This document shows, piece after piece, positions 7,250 through 14,163 of a DNA stretch of 64,000 bases. This stretch comes from Rhodopseudomonas palustris JSC-3b (lineage in GTDB: Bacteria > Pseudomonadota > Alphaproteobacteria > Rhizobiales > Xanthobacteraceae). The position numbers and the translations under genes are program-made. The DNA is taken from the NCBI GenBank assembly GCA_000504425.1, contig KI632513.1:1171491-1235490 (forward strand), in the 5' to 3' direction. Each line of letters opens with the position of its first letter. Position 1 is the first letter of the stretch. The notes under the pieces are model-generated. The model saw only the letters and a list, made by a program, of their open reading frames with translations. It searched no databases and had not been told where the DNA came from.

Positions 7250-7746
7250 TTACTTCTGCGGAGATTCCATCCGCACGATCACGGCCAGCGCTCGCTCGAA
7301 AGCGTTGAACTGATCCCAGTACATATCGAGGATGTCCGGGATCGGCGTGTGCAGGTGCCGCGCGACGAGCGCCACCGCGACGGTTGCGGTTACTGCTTGT
7401 TGGCGATCTGAAGCGCGGCCGCCGTCATCACGCTTTGCATGATCTCCATCTGCCTCTTCTCCCGGTCGCGCAGTGACTTTCCCACGATGGGACGGGCCTC
7501 CTCTTCGAGCCGATCGAAATCGTCGTCGTCGAGTTCTTCGATCACTTGGATCGGAACGTCGGCCATCGAGGCGTAGACCGCGAAAAGTTTCCGATGGTCG
7601 CCGTCGACAAGGTCGGCTGCCGTGCGATCTTTCACTTTCATCTTCCGCAACGTCAAAGCGGTGTACGTCTTCTCGCCCACCTTGAGCGGCGCAGACGGGG
7701 TGAACGTGATCGTGCGAACGTCTTGGGTCGTGGTGGTGTCTGTCAT
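7250..7746 (-). CDS. Predicted -1 frameshift product of the tail chaperone (gpGT/E' type)
   Basis: If ribosomes slip back one base at 7477-7483, the first 90 residues of the chaperone continue for 75 more residues in the -1 frame, ending at a stop at 7250-7252. The end of that frame (VAVALVARHLHTPIPDILDM, YWDQFNAFERALAVIV) has clear protein character and resembles the small GpE-like tail proteins encoded at this spot in many phages. The extension stops 10 nt before the tape-measure ATG. The frame and slippery site are read directly; the frameshift event is inferred. Confidence 0.65.
7390..7746 (-). CDS. Phage tail assembly chaperone, short form (gpG/gpE-like)
   Basis: The 118-residue protein has the family's opening strands (ITFTPSAPLKVGEKTYTALTLRKMKVKD) and an acidic helical middle (VIEELDDDDFDRLEEEARP), like the Phage_TAC group that coats the tape measure during tail assembly. 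It lies directly upstream of the tape-measure gene. A GGGAAAG heptamer placed in the correct frame (GTG-GGA-AAG, residues 88-90) precedes a second open frame, so this is probably the shorter of two products. The start ATG at 7746 is preceded by a purine-poor leader, so initiation may be modest. Confidence 0.75.
   Translation of the reverse strand: MTDTTTTQDVRTITFTPSAPLKVGEKTYTALTLRKMKVKDRTAADLVDGDHRKLFAVYASMADVPIQVIEELDDDDFDRLEEEARPIVGKSLRDREKRQMEIMQSVMTAAALQIANKQ
7477..7483 (-). promoter_or_regulatory. GGGAAAG -1 slippery heptamer
   Basis: On the minus strand the sequence G-GGA-AAG fits X-XXY-YYZ in the reading frame of the chaperone. It is the same heptamer used by the lambda G/GT frameshift. 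The downstream -1 frame is open to 7250. Confidence 0.65.
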
Positions 7747-7784
7747 GATTGGCGCCTTGATGTTGAAAGGATTGATGCGGCCCG

Positions 7785-8003
7785 TCAGGCCGCACGATGC
7801 TTGTTGACGTATGCGGCGGCGGCGGCGAGCGCAGTCTGACTGCCATTTCGAGTCGCTGCGGATCGCCTGGCGTTGACCCGGTCAACCGCGGCCGCCAGTT
7901 CAGCCGTCTTGCGTTCGGTCGACGCCGGCGGCCGGTAGACTTGGCCGGCGCGGCTGGCGTTCACAGCGGCAACGGCTCTGCTCAGTGCGGTGTCAGTGTT
8001 CAT
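7785..8003 (-). CDS. Small Ala-rich repeat protein, unknown
   Basis: The 72-residue protein holds three imperfect copies of a helical unit: AVAAVNASRAG (about 11-21), AAVDRVNARRSA (38-49) and AAAYVNKHRAA (62-72). The ATG at 8003 is chosen because GAGGG lies 8 nt upstream and the longer frame would run deep into the previous gene; it still overlaps that gene by 11 bp. Function is unknown; its place just before the tail chaperone suggests a morphogenesis accessory role. Confidence 0.55.
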   Translation of the reverse strand: MNTDTALSRAVAAVNASRAGQVYRPPASTERKTAELAAAVDRVNARRSAATRNGSQTALAAAAAYVNKHRAA

Positions 8004-8265
8004 GGGGCGATCCCTCACGACGGTTGATGCGAGCGGCGATTTCCTCGCCGATGCCAGCCGCCGCACGGGCTCCGGCCGTGGCGCGTTCGACGGCCAGGAG
8101 ACCGGCCTGCATGGGGCGTTGTTTCGCCATCACCAGCACCGCCGGCGCGACGCTCCGATATGCTGCGGTGACTGCGGCGATGGCGGCGTGGTGCGGGACG
8201 ATGGCCCGCACCTGCGCTGTGATGCGATCGGCTGCCGCCGCGATGTCTGCTGCAGGGCTACGCAT
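7993..8265 (-). CDS. Small Ala-rich phage protein, unknown
   Basis: The 90-residue product is largely alpha-helical and Ala-rich (ADIAAAADRITAQVRAIV, HHAAIAAVTAAYRSV, GARAAAGIGEEIAARINR) with no recognisable motif. It overlaps the coiled-coil gene upstream by 8 bp and the next small gene by 11 bp, so it is part of a tightly coupled string. It may be a paralogue of its downstream neighbour, but the similarity is only compositional. Confidence 0.5.
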   Translation of the reverse strand: MRSPAADIAAAADRITAQVRAIVPHHAAIAAVTAAYRSVAPAVLVMAKQRPMQAGLLAVERATAGARAAAGIGEEIAARINRREGSPHEH

Positions 8266-9214
8266 CGGCCGTCGCTCCCCGGACGAAGCCCGCCACCTTG
8301 CTGATAAGCCCCTTGGCGGGGGCCTCGTCGGCCTTCACGGCGATGAACTCCTCCTCAATCTTCCGTTCCCCGCGGGGCTGCTGCTCGAGGTCGATCAGCC
8401 GATTGAGGTGATTGAGGATGGAGGACGGATAACTGGACGGCGCCAAGGACCAACCAGGCGCGTCGCCAGCGCGTAGCGGCGGAATTTCGAGAGATTCCGC
8501 GAGCCGCGTGTAAGGCAAGCTCTGGACGGCCGGGTAGAACTTGACGTGACGGAACGGCCTGAGCTCCACCGGCGACGGGCTGGGAAGCGTGGCATTCGGG
8601 GAATAGTTCGACGTGTCGTGGCTCATTGATCCGGTCTTGCCGCCCTCGTACACGTGGATGCGCTTCAACTTGTCCTCGTCGGTGATCATGTTGCCCGAGG
8701 AAGAGAACACCCACTTCATCACCGTCTTTTCGGAGATCACTTCGCGCTCGACGCCGGGGACGGCGCGGACCCGTTCTTCGGCGGGGATGAGCCGGGGCAA
8801 GTCCGGCGACCGGTTCGCCTGCGCGGCCTCGCGCTTCTGCTCGCTCTCGGCAATCGCCTTGATCATTTCGCGACCGAGGCGCGTGATCTCTGGCAAGTGC
8901 TTCGTGATCATCGCTGCGGCGGTCTTGGCGCTCGCCTCAAATGCCTCTTCGAGCGCCTTCTGTTCGGCGGCTGCCGCCTTGTCGACCTCGGCCTGCAGTT
9001 CAGCCTCGCGGCGCGCGATCAGCGTCGTGACGCGCTCGACCTCGGTCGACGCGAGCAACGATTGCCGGCGCCATTCGGTATAACTCTCGACGGTAGTCGC
9101 AGCTTCGGCTTCCGATGCGGCGATCTGTTCCTTGCGCGCCTGCGCCGCGGCCAGATCGGCCTTAGCCTGGTCGAGAGCGGCTTGCGCCGCCGAGATTGCC
9201 TTCGTGAATTTCAT
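8258..9214 (-). CDS. Coiled-coil phage protein, unknown
   Basis: The 318-residue protein has a long N-terminal coiled coil (about 1-140, for example AISAAQAALDQAKADLAAAQ and LIARREAELQAEVDKAAAA) and a different C-terminal half with aromatic and proline-rich patches (VMKWVFSSSGNMIT, RHVKFYPAVQSLPYTRLAES). There is no membrane segment. Its place between the small terminase and the tail genes would suit a scaffold or head-completion role, but no family is recognised. It begins a close-packed run of genes reaching to the tape measure. Confidence 0.6.
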   Translation of the reverse strand: MKFTKAISAAQAALDQAKADLAAAQARKEQIAASEAEAATTVESYTEWRRQSLLASTEVERVTTLIARREAELQAEVDKAAAAEQKALEEAFEASAKTAAAMITKHLPEITRLGREMIKAIAESEQKREAAQANRSPDLPRLIPAEERVRAVPGVEREVISEKTVMKWVFSSSGNMITDEDKLKRIHVYEGGKTGSMSHDTSNYSPNATLPSPSPVELRPFRHVKFYPAVQSLPYTRLAESLEIPPLRAGDAPGWSLAPSSYPSSILNHLNRLIDLEQQPRGERKIEEEFIAVKADEAPAKGLISKVAGFVRGATADA

Positions 9215-9250
9215 CTTGAACCTTCGTGTTGGAGGAATGGATAGCCGGCA

Positions 9251-9451
9251 TCAGCGCCGGCGCAGGGGTGGGGTCCGGGTGTGGGGAACGCCAAGAACCA
9301 ACAGCTTGTCGGACACCGCACTGCGGATGAAATCCGCCGGGGACAGCTGTTGCACACGGGCGATCTGTTCAACGGCTTCCACGACGTCGACCGGAGCTTT
9401 TGCAGTGAGCCGGGCGTCGAGCCGAATGCGATTTGGAAGAGAGATGTTCAT
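9251..9451 (-). CDS. Small ribbon-helix-helix-like protein
   Basis: The 66-residue product starts with a basic strand (NISLPNRIRLDARLTAK) and continues with two helices (VDVVEAVEQIARVQ, SPADFIRSAVSDKLL), the CopG/Arc pattern. The basic tail (RTPPLRRR) would also favour DNA binding. The Shine-Dalgarno is weak. A local regulator is the simplest guess. Confidence 0.5.
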   Translation of the reverse strand: MNISLPNRIRLDARLTAKAPVDVVEAVEQIARVQQLSPADFIRSAVSDKLLVLGVPHTRTPPLRRR

Positions 9452-9509
9452 AGGCTGAGTGAAACAGCCCTGGCGCGAGCGCGGTAGGTACTAATGCGCC
9501 CAATGCGGA

Positions 9510-9824
9510 CTAAGCGCGCCTGATCTTTGCCTCGTGATTAGTTCGCAACCACGTCAGGAAGCGGGAACGCGAGATGCTGTAGCCTGTGCCGACCCACATC
9601 GCAAAGCCGTCCTGTCCTTCGATCATGTTCTCGGAACATCGTCGGCGCATGGTCTTCTTTGTCATGCCGGAGAGTTTGCAGGCATCGCCCGGCGTGATCC
9701 AGTCTGTTAGCAAGCCGATCGGGTCGGCGCCGCCGTCGCCGAGTTCCGCTTCCATCTGTTCAAGCTGCAGGCGGAACAGCTGAATACGAGCGCGCAAAAT
9801 GCTGCTGTCGGGGCCAGCGTCCAT
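9510..9824 (-). CDS. Helix-turn-helix phage protein
   Basis: The 104-residue protein has an N-terminal helix (LRARIQLFRLQLEQMEAEL) and a MerR/excisionase-like domain (WITPGDACKLSGMTKKTMRRR, then IEGQDGFAMW and RSRFLTWLRT). It sits where a large terminase or head gene would be expected, just downstream of the small terminase gene. A DNA-binding role is likely; the target is unknown. Confidence 0.55.
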   Translation of the reverse strand: MDAGPDSSILRARIQLFRLQLEQMEAELGDGGADPIGLLTDWITPGDACKLSGMTKKTMRRRCSENMIEGQDGFAMWVGTGYSISRSRFLTWLRTNHEAKIRRA

Positions 9825-9827
9825 CAG

Positions 9828-9857
9828 TCAAGCAAACCTGAGAACGGGGTTGCTCAT
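9828..9857 (-). pseudogene. Possible 9-codon vestige of a large terminase gene
   Basis: The stop of the small terminase gene overlaps an ATG (TGATG at 9857) that opens a frame of only nine codons, MSNPVLRFA, before TGA at 9828-9830. A coupled start at this exact place is where phages begin the large terminase gene. This suggests the rest was removed by deletion, but nine residues cannot prove homology. Confidence 0.25.
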
Positions 9858-10387
9858 CAGCGCCTCTTCCGTCGAGGCGCGCCGTGGACCGCATGATTGA
9901 TGGTCACGCCAGCATTCTCGACGCAGTCCGCTGCAGCGCAGGCGCGCTTGGATGCGGCATCGAACGCGTCGTGCATCCCGTCTTCGATCTTCCGCCGCAG
10001 CGCGACGTCGAGCGTCACCCGGGCCGGAATGGCGAGCAGATCGGCTTTCAACCCGCCAAAGAACTCGTCGATCACCTGAACCGCCGCGGCCTGGCCGGCC
10101 GCGATCTGCACCTTGCGCCGCTCGTCGATCCTGAGCTGTATTTCCTCGGCGCGGCTGTCCTGCACCTTGGCGAAGCTGGCCGTCTTGGTCGCGCGCCGGT
10201 CTTCGTCGCGTAGGTGCCTGATGAACCCCTGTACCAAATCAGTGAGGCGATACTGGCCGCGCTCAGCCTTGGCGAACCAGCCATCCCGTTCCAGCCGGCG
10301 AAGCCACGTCGGCGTGACCATCAGCAGTTGAGCTGCGGCAGCGGTTGAGATCAGGGCGGATAGATCAGGAGCGAGCTGCTTCTTCAT
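9857..10387 (-). CDS. Terminase small subunit, Nu1-like
   Basis: The 176-residue protein has an N-terminal winged helix (LISTAAAAQLLMVTPTWLRR, then DGWFAKAERGQYRLTDLVQGF) followed by a helical linker with DERRKVQIAAGQAAAVQVID and a C-terminal FFGGLKADLLAIPARVTLDV segment, the arrangement of lambda Nu1-type proteins that bind the packaging site. The ATG at 10387 overlaps the stop of the preceding ribbon-helix-helix gene (ATGA); a longer reading would need a TTG start inside that gene. The large subunit that should follow is missing. Confidence 0.8.
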   Translation of the reverse strand: MKKQLAPDLSALISTAAAAQLLMVTPTWLRRLERDGWFAKAERGQYRLTDLVQGFIRHLRDEDRRATKTASFAKVQDSRAEEIQLRIDERRKVQIAAGQAAAVQVIDEFFGGLKADLLAIPARVTLDVALRRKIEDGMHDAFDAASKRACAAADCVENAGVTINHAVHGAPRRKRR

Positions 10388-10569
10388 TCGGCGCGCCCGT
10401 CCGTGACCGGAGGAATGGCGCCATCGCGCTGCAGTTTCTCGACGATCGCGCGCCTGCAAAAGTCGCTCACCGACGACATGCTGCGATCTGCTGCCGCGTC
10501 GAGCTTCTCGCCCAATTCGTGAGGGATACAGAAGGTTATCCGGGCCTCAAATCTCTTCGACCTTGCCAT
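10384..10569 (-). CDS. Ribbon-helix-helix DNA-binding protein
   Basis: The 61-residue protein has a basic strand (RFEARITFCIPHEL) and two helices (GEKLDAAADRS, SVSDFCRRAIVEKLQ), a clear CopG/Arc-type pattern. The ATG at 10569 is used with GGAG 10 nt upstream; a TTG one codon earlier is possible. It is coupled by ATGA to the small terminase gene and may control it. Confidence 0.65.
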   Translation of the reverse strand: MARSKRFEARITFCIPHELGEKLDAAADRSMSSVSDFCRRAIVEKLQRDGAIPPVTDGRAE

Positions 10570-10765
10570 CAACGATGCGCTCCGATTTAGTTAGTTAGTA
10601 TATGCGAACTGCAGCAGTCTTTCAACGCAATGCGATAACTACGCACTTGTTATCCCGTCTCAGCGGCGGTTTCTCCTGGCAAGAAATCAAAAACATTGTC
10701 GGGTCGCGTTGGCCGAACGCATTGCGTTTCATTGAAGCGCAACAACGCGCAAGAACGACTGCGCA

Positions 10766-10800
10766 AAGAAAAACCCCGCCGACCTTGAGGGCCGGCGGGG
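10766..10800 (-). terminator. Rho-independent terminator
   Basis: On the minus strand CCCCGCCGGCC pairs with GGTCGGCGGGG and is followed by TTTTTCTTT (10766-10773). It lies 11 nt after the stop of the 98-residue gene and separates it from the terminase block. Confidence 0.8.
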
Positions 10801-10811
10801 TGATGTCGAAC

Positions 10812-11108
10812 TCACGTCGGCTTCTGGCCAACAATTTCTAGGATCTTCGGCCAAGCCGCCTCGTTGTGTTTCTTCGTCAAGCAAACCTTGATCTCGTGCG
10901 GTGGCGGACCGTGGCGGCAGGAATGAGCCAACTCGCCATCTATCATTCCGTCGCACATCACATAACCATAGACGTGGAGCGCCGACCCGCGCTGAACACC
11001 GCCTCCAACACTGTCCCATCTCAGGCCGGTCACGTTTCGGATTTCATAGCTCGCGATGCGCCAGTCGTCCGGCTGCCGGCGCACCTTCACTATCGTTCGG
11101 TCTTCCAT
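10812..11108 (-). CDS. Hypothetical phage protein
   Basis: The 98-residue product has mixed strand-like segments (TIVKVRRQPDDW, IASYEIRNVTGLRW, ALHVYGYVMC) and a C-terminal helix (NEAAWPKILEIVGQ). It has no signal peptide or membrane segment. No family is recognised. It ends directly at a strong terminator, so it is the last gene of its transcript. Confidence 0.55.
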   Translation of the reverse strand: MEDRTIVKVRRQPDDWRIASYEIRNVTGLRWDSVGGGVQRGSALHVYGYVMCDGMIDGELAHSCRHGPPPHEIKVCLTKKHNEAAWPKILEIVGQKPT

Positions 11109-11183
11109 TGTAGGCTCCGTTTGATATCGGCCCCGCCGAATCTTCAGCGGGGCGTGGTGTCGTCGATTGGGCTGCGCGGCTTC

Positions 11184-11474
11184 CTAGTGCGCCGCTCGCC
11201 GCTCATTGCACTCGGTGTAGATGAAGGACCGCTGCGCGATCTGTTGCGCGGCGCTGTTGAGTAGATCGATGCTGCGCGGCAGGTTCTCTACCGGGATCAG
11301 AACCGAGCACGCCGGGTACAGATGGCCCATCTTCGTGGTGGCGAAGGTGATCCGCACCACGCCGGCCGATGCAAATTCGATCTTGCCGATTCGGCCGCAC
11401 CAAAATTCCGGCGCCTCGAAATCGTCGGTGAGTTGTGGATCCAGATATACCGGCGTCTCGCTGATCTCGCTCAT
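11184..11474 (-). CDS. Hypothetical phage protein
   Basis: The 96-residue product begins with an acidic segment (YLDPQLTDDFEAPEFW) and has beta-rich stretches (IGKIEFASAGVVRITFAT, ACSVLIPVE) with a C-terminal helix. No family is recognised. It is coupled by ATGA overlap to the Tat-motif gene upstream, so the two products may work together. Confidence 0.55.
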   Translation of the reverse strand: MSEISETPVYLDPQLTDDFEAPEFWCGRIGKIEFASAGVVRITFATTKMGHLYPACSVLIPVENLPRSIDLLNSAAQQIAQRSFIYTECNERRAAH

Positions 11475-12343
11475 GATGCTGCTACCTCGGTCGCGAACGG
11501 GTTCGGGCGTCCCGTCAGGTTGGCGAGCAGGTGAGCAACCATGCGCTCGTCCGTGCAGGGTTTGGCGTTTGAGGTTCGATCCATGTCGTTATCCCACAGG
11601 TATGAAACGAGCGCATTGGCGATGGCCGCATACCCCTCCACCGTGGTCGGCCGCAGGTGCAGCATTTGATCGATCAGATTACTGATCTTGTCGCAATGGG
11701 CGTCCAAATTCGCGTCGGCTGCCTTGTGGCCCGACGACGCCTCGGCCGCATCCATCGCCGCGGCGTATACTTCAAACGTCTCGACGAGCTCGGCAGCGCG
11801 TTGCACCGACGGCGCGTCCTGCGGGATCTCGGCGAACCAGTCTTCAATTCCAGCGATGGGGAAGTCGGCGGCGGAGCATGATGCGATCCCGAGGCGCCGC
11901 TTGTCGGCCTCGGTTCCGACGAATCCCCAAAGCCTGACCGGCCGGCCACGGGCGGCAATGGTCCTGATCTCGTTTTGATTGCAGATGTGCCCGCGGGTGC
12001 CATCAGCCGCCACGACGGCGTGATGAGCATCCGAAACCGGATCGGTTGGACCGCGCCAGATCAGCGCCGCCGGGAACTTCGGCTTGGTCTGCTCAAACCG
12101 TTCATGCGCAGCGCTGCAAGCCGCGTCGAGTTGCGGCGTCAGCTTGTCCAGCTCCTCGATTTCGCGCCAGAGCGCGACGAGCGCGGCATCGTCACCAGTT
12201 CCCGCCAGGGCGGCCGCTGGAGTGATCGCAGCGACGGCGCCGGCTGTTGCTGCACCGGCCAGGAAGGCGCGACGTGCGGGCTTCTCAGGGGCGTGCGGGG
12301 CGTCCGACCGGCAGGCGCCGGCATTGGTAGTCGGATTGGTCAT
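11471..12343 (-). CDS. Phage protein with a twin-arginine-like leader
   Basis: The 290-residue reading from the ATG at 12343 contains ARRAFLAGAATAGAVAAITP (about 30-49), close to the Tat signal pattern RRxFLxG plus a hydrophobic stretch ending at AALAG. The remainder is helical and acidic (ALWREIEELDKLTPQLDAAC, CDKISNLIDQMLHL) without a known fold. An exported protein in a phage regulatory region is odd; similar proteins occur in rhizobial prophages as far as I recall. A longer frame upstream exists but has no protein character and covers the promoter region. Confidence 0.6.
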   Translation of the reverse strand: MTNPTTNAGACRSDAPHAPEKPARRAFLAGAATAGAVAAITPAAALAGTGDDAALVALWREIEELDKLTPQLDAACSAAHERFEQTKPKFPAALIWRGPTDPVSDAHHAVVAADGTRGHICNQNEIRTIAARGRPVRLWGFVGTEADKRRLGIASCSAADFPIAGIEDWFAEIPQDAPSVQRAAELVETFEVYAAAMDAAEASSGHKAADANLDAHCDKISNLIDQMLHLRPTTVEGYAAIANALVSYLWDNDMDRTSNAKPCTDERMVAHLLANLTGRPNPFATEVAAS

Positions 12344-12718
12344 GTTGATGCTCACTGGTTTTGGCCTGTCACAGCCATACCCGGAGACGGTCCGAGCAGC
12401 CGGGGGGTGACAGCCTGCCAGTGAGACAGGTGCGCCGGTTTTAAGCCCCGAAAGGCTCTGGACAGAACGGCGCGCCCCGGCCATTATTCGGCCGTTCGGA
12501 GCCGCGCCGCCAAGCGCGTCCGTTGCCCTCACGGGCATTCAACCGCCGGCCGGTCGCTTGCAGGCGACTTGCCAATTCCTTGCAGGGAATGCGGTCGATA
12601 TCACTGGTCCGGGCTGTCACACCCACGGACACGCTGCCACTGATTTGCTAATAAATCCACCCCCACCTGGGGCGCTTCGGCGCGCCGCGGTCGGCGCGCT
12701 TTGATGTGGATAGCTGAG
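12344..12718. promoter_or_regulatory. Divergent promoter region
   Basis: These 375 bp separate the minus-strand phage block from the plus-strand regulator operon. They hold the pair CTCACTGG (12351-12358) and CCAGTGAG (12417-12424), inverted and 58 bp apart, a possible operator pair, and GC-rich palindromic stretches near 12670-12700. The first plus gene may use GGATAG before 12719. No gene is supported inside. Confidence 0.4.
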
Positions 12719-13024
12719 ATGAGCAAGATCCCCGCAAACCGGCCGCCGTCCTACATGAGCCGCGCCGAATTGGCGTGGGAACTCAGCATTTCGCAAAGCA
12801 CGGTTGACGAATTGGTGCGGCGCGGCGTGATACCGCCAGCGGTAAAACTTACCCCCGGATGCGTCCGATGGTCGTGGGTCGCGGTCGAGAAGGCCCTTGC
12901 CAGCCTCTCCGGAGCGTCAGAAGTTGACGACCCGTTCATGGCTGCGGCGCGTAGGGTCGCTGATCAAATGAACCAACAGCCAGCCCGACGCCGGAAGCGG
13001 CTCCTGACCCCGCCCGGGAACTAG
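12719..13024 (+). CDS. AlpA/excisionase-like helix-turn-helix protein
   Basis: The 101-residue protein has YMSRAELAWELSISQSTVDE and LVRRGVIPPAVKLTPGCVRW, a MerR-like winged helix as in AlpA and excisionases. The start MSKIPANRPP is preferred; an ATG five codons upstream is also in frame. It heads a three-gene plus-strand operon opposite to the structural block, so it is a good candidate for a switch regulator or excisionase. Confidence 0.65.
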   Translation: MSKIPANRPPSYMSRAELAWELSISQSTVDELVRRGVIPPAVKLTPGCVRWSWVAVEKALASLSGASEVDDPFMAAARRVADQMNQQPARRRKRLLTPPGN

Positions 13025-13031
13025 CCGCGCG

Positions 13032-13694
13032 ATGAGCCGCACCCCCGCCAAGGTCACCCAGGCCGACGTCGCGCGCGCGATCCGCGCGGCGCAGCAAACC
13101 GGTGCCGACAGGGTCGAGATCAAGCCCGATGGCACTATCTTCATACACCTTACCTCGATGGAACGGGCTGCCAGGGTCGAAAAGACCCAGCCAGAAAGAA
13201 CCACTGCCTGCGGATGGGACGACGCCGTCGTTGACGACACACCCACCTACGAACCTGTGCCAGCGTCCCAGAGGGCGAAGGCTAGAACCGGAATCAACCG
13301 GCCTGAAGGCGAACGGCGAACATCGAAACACGAAGGGGACCCTGACGTATTAGAGCGGTTCATGCGTGGTGAAATACCGTGGAACGATATTCCTCCTGGC
13401 CGATATCCCGGTGGGTTGACCGTCTACGCTCACGGCGAGTGGGAAGAAATGGTCCGCGCCAAGCCTCTTGGGAAGCTGGAAATCGCGGGGCTGCAGGGCC
13501 ACTACCGGCAGAAGGGGACTATCGGATACGTGAAAGGCTGCGGCTGCAACACAACAGCACGGCTTGTGGCGCGGGGATATCTTGAGATCGTTCAAGAGCG
13601 GGGGAAGGATCGTTTTCCGTACTATGGCATCACCCCAGCCGGCGAGGCCGCGTGGCTAAGCATCGCCTCACGGATCGCCTGCAATTCCGAGTGA
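13032..13694 (+). CDS. Phage regulator, unknown family
   Basis: The 220-residue product opens with PAKVTQADVARAIRAAQQTG, then ADRVEIKPDGTIFIHL, a short N-terminal module I have seen in several rhizobial prophage proteins, and ends with a winged-helix-like part (NTTARLVARGYLEIVQERGK, YYGITPAGEAAWL). It begins 7 nt after the upstream stop. DNA binding is likely; the target is unknown. Confidence 0.55.
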   Translation: MSRTPAKVTQADVARAIRAAQQTGADRVEIKPDGTIFIHLTSMERAARVEKTQPERTTACGWDDAVVDDTPTYEPVPASQRAKARTGINRPEGERRTSKHEGDPDVLERFMRGEIPWNDIPPGRYPGGLTVYAHGEWEEMVRAKPLGKLEIAGLQGHYRQKGTIGYVKGCGCNTTARLVARGYLEIVQERGKDRFPYYGITPAGEAAWLSIASRIACNSE

Positions 13695-13815
13695 TCTCCC
13701 GGCAGCAGGGCCGTGAACTCACCACGTCCAGATGGTGCGGGCGCCGGCTTTCAGCCAGAATGCCACGTCCGACCTCGGGGTAAAGGTCGGACGTGATGGG
13801 CCATGTAGGGGCACC

Positions 13816-14058
13816 ATGCCAGACCTTGAGAAGCTCCCATACTGGCCTGCCGCGCTACGCCTCGACCTGGCCGCAGCGTATTGCGGTCTTAGCGTCGACA
13901 TTTTCAAGGCAATCTGCCCTGTGAAGCCGATCGAATTCACCGACTCAAGCCGCGGCAGGCGTTTCCTCCGGGCCTCGCTCGACACTTGGCTCGCCAGCCT
14001 CGATCCCAACGACGCCGCGCCGACATCACGCCGCCGGATTGGCGACCGGGTCAGGTGA
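13816..14058 (+). CDS. Small helix-turn-helix protein
   Basis: The 80-residue product (YWPAALRLDLAAAYCGLSVD, then GRRFLRASLDTWLASLD) has the helix-turn-helix plus wing pattern of excisionase-like proteins. The ATG at 13816 has AGGG 6 nt upstream. It is the last gene of the plus-strand operon before a strong hairpin. Confidence 0.55.
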   Translation: MPDLEKLPYWPAALRLDLAAAYCGLSVDIFKAICPVKPIEFTDSSRGRRFLRASLDTWLASLDPNDAAPTSRRRIGDRVR

Positions 14059-14084
14059 CGGCCTGGATCTGGCCCCGCCTATCT

Positions 14085-14124
14085 GCACGAGCCCGGCGCC
14101 TCGAGGGCGCCGGCCCGTTCGTGC
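14085..14124 (+). terminator. Strong hairpin after the plus-strand operon
   Basis: GCACGA and CCGGCGCC (14085-14100) pair with GGCGCCGG and TCGTGC (14106-14124) around a short loop. No clear T-run follows (GCGGCCTGCCCG), so termination may need another factor. Confidence 0.5.
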
Positions 14125-14163
14125 GGCCTGCCCGCGTTTCCACAGGCGCGGCCTCGCTGCGCT

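Noticed and set aside
10622-10834. 70-codon minus-strand frame across the terminator at 10766-10800
   Set aside because: It runs through the terminator hairpin and the end of the real gene in another frame.
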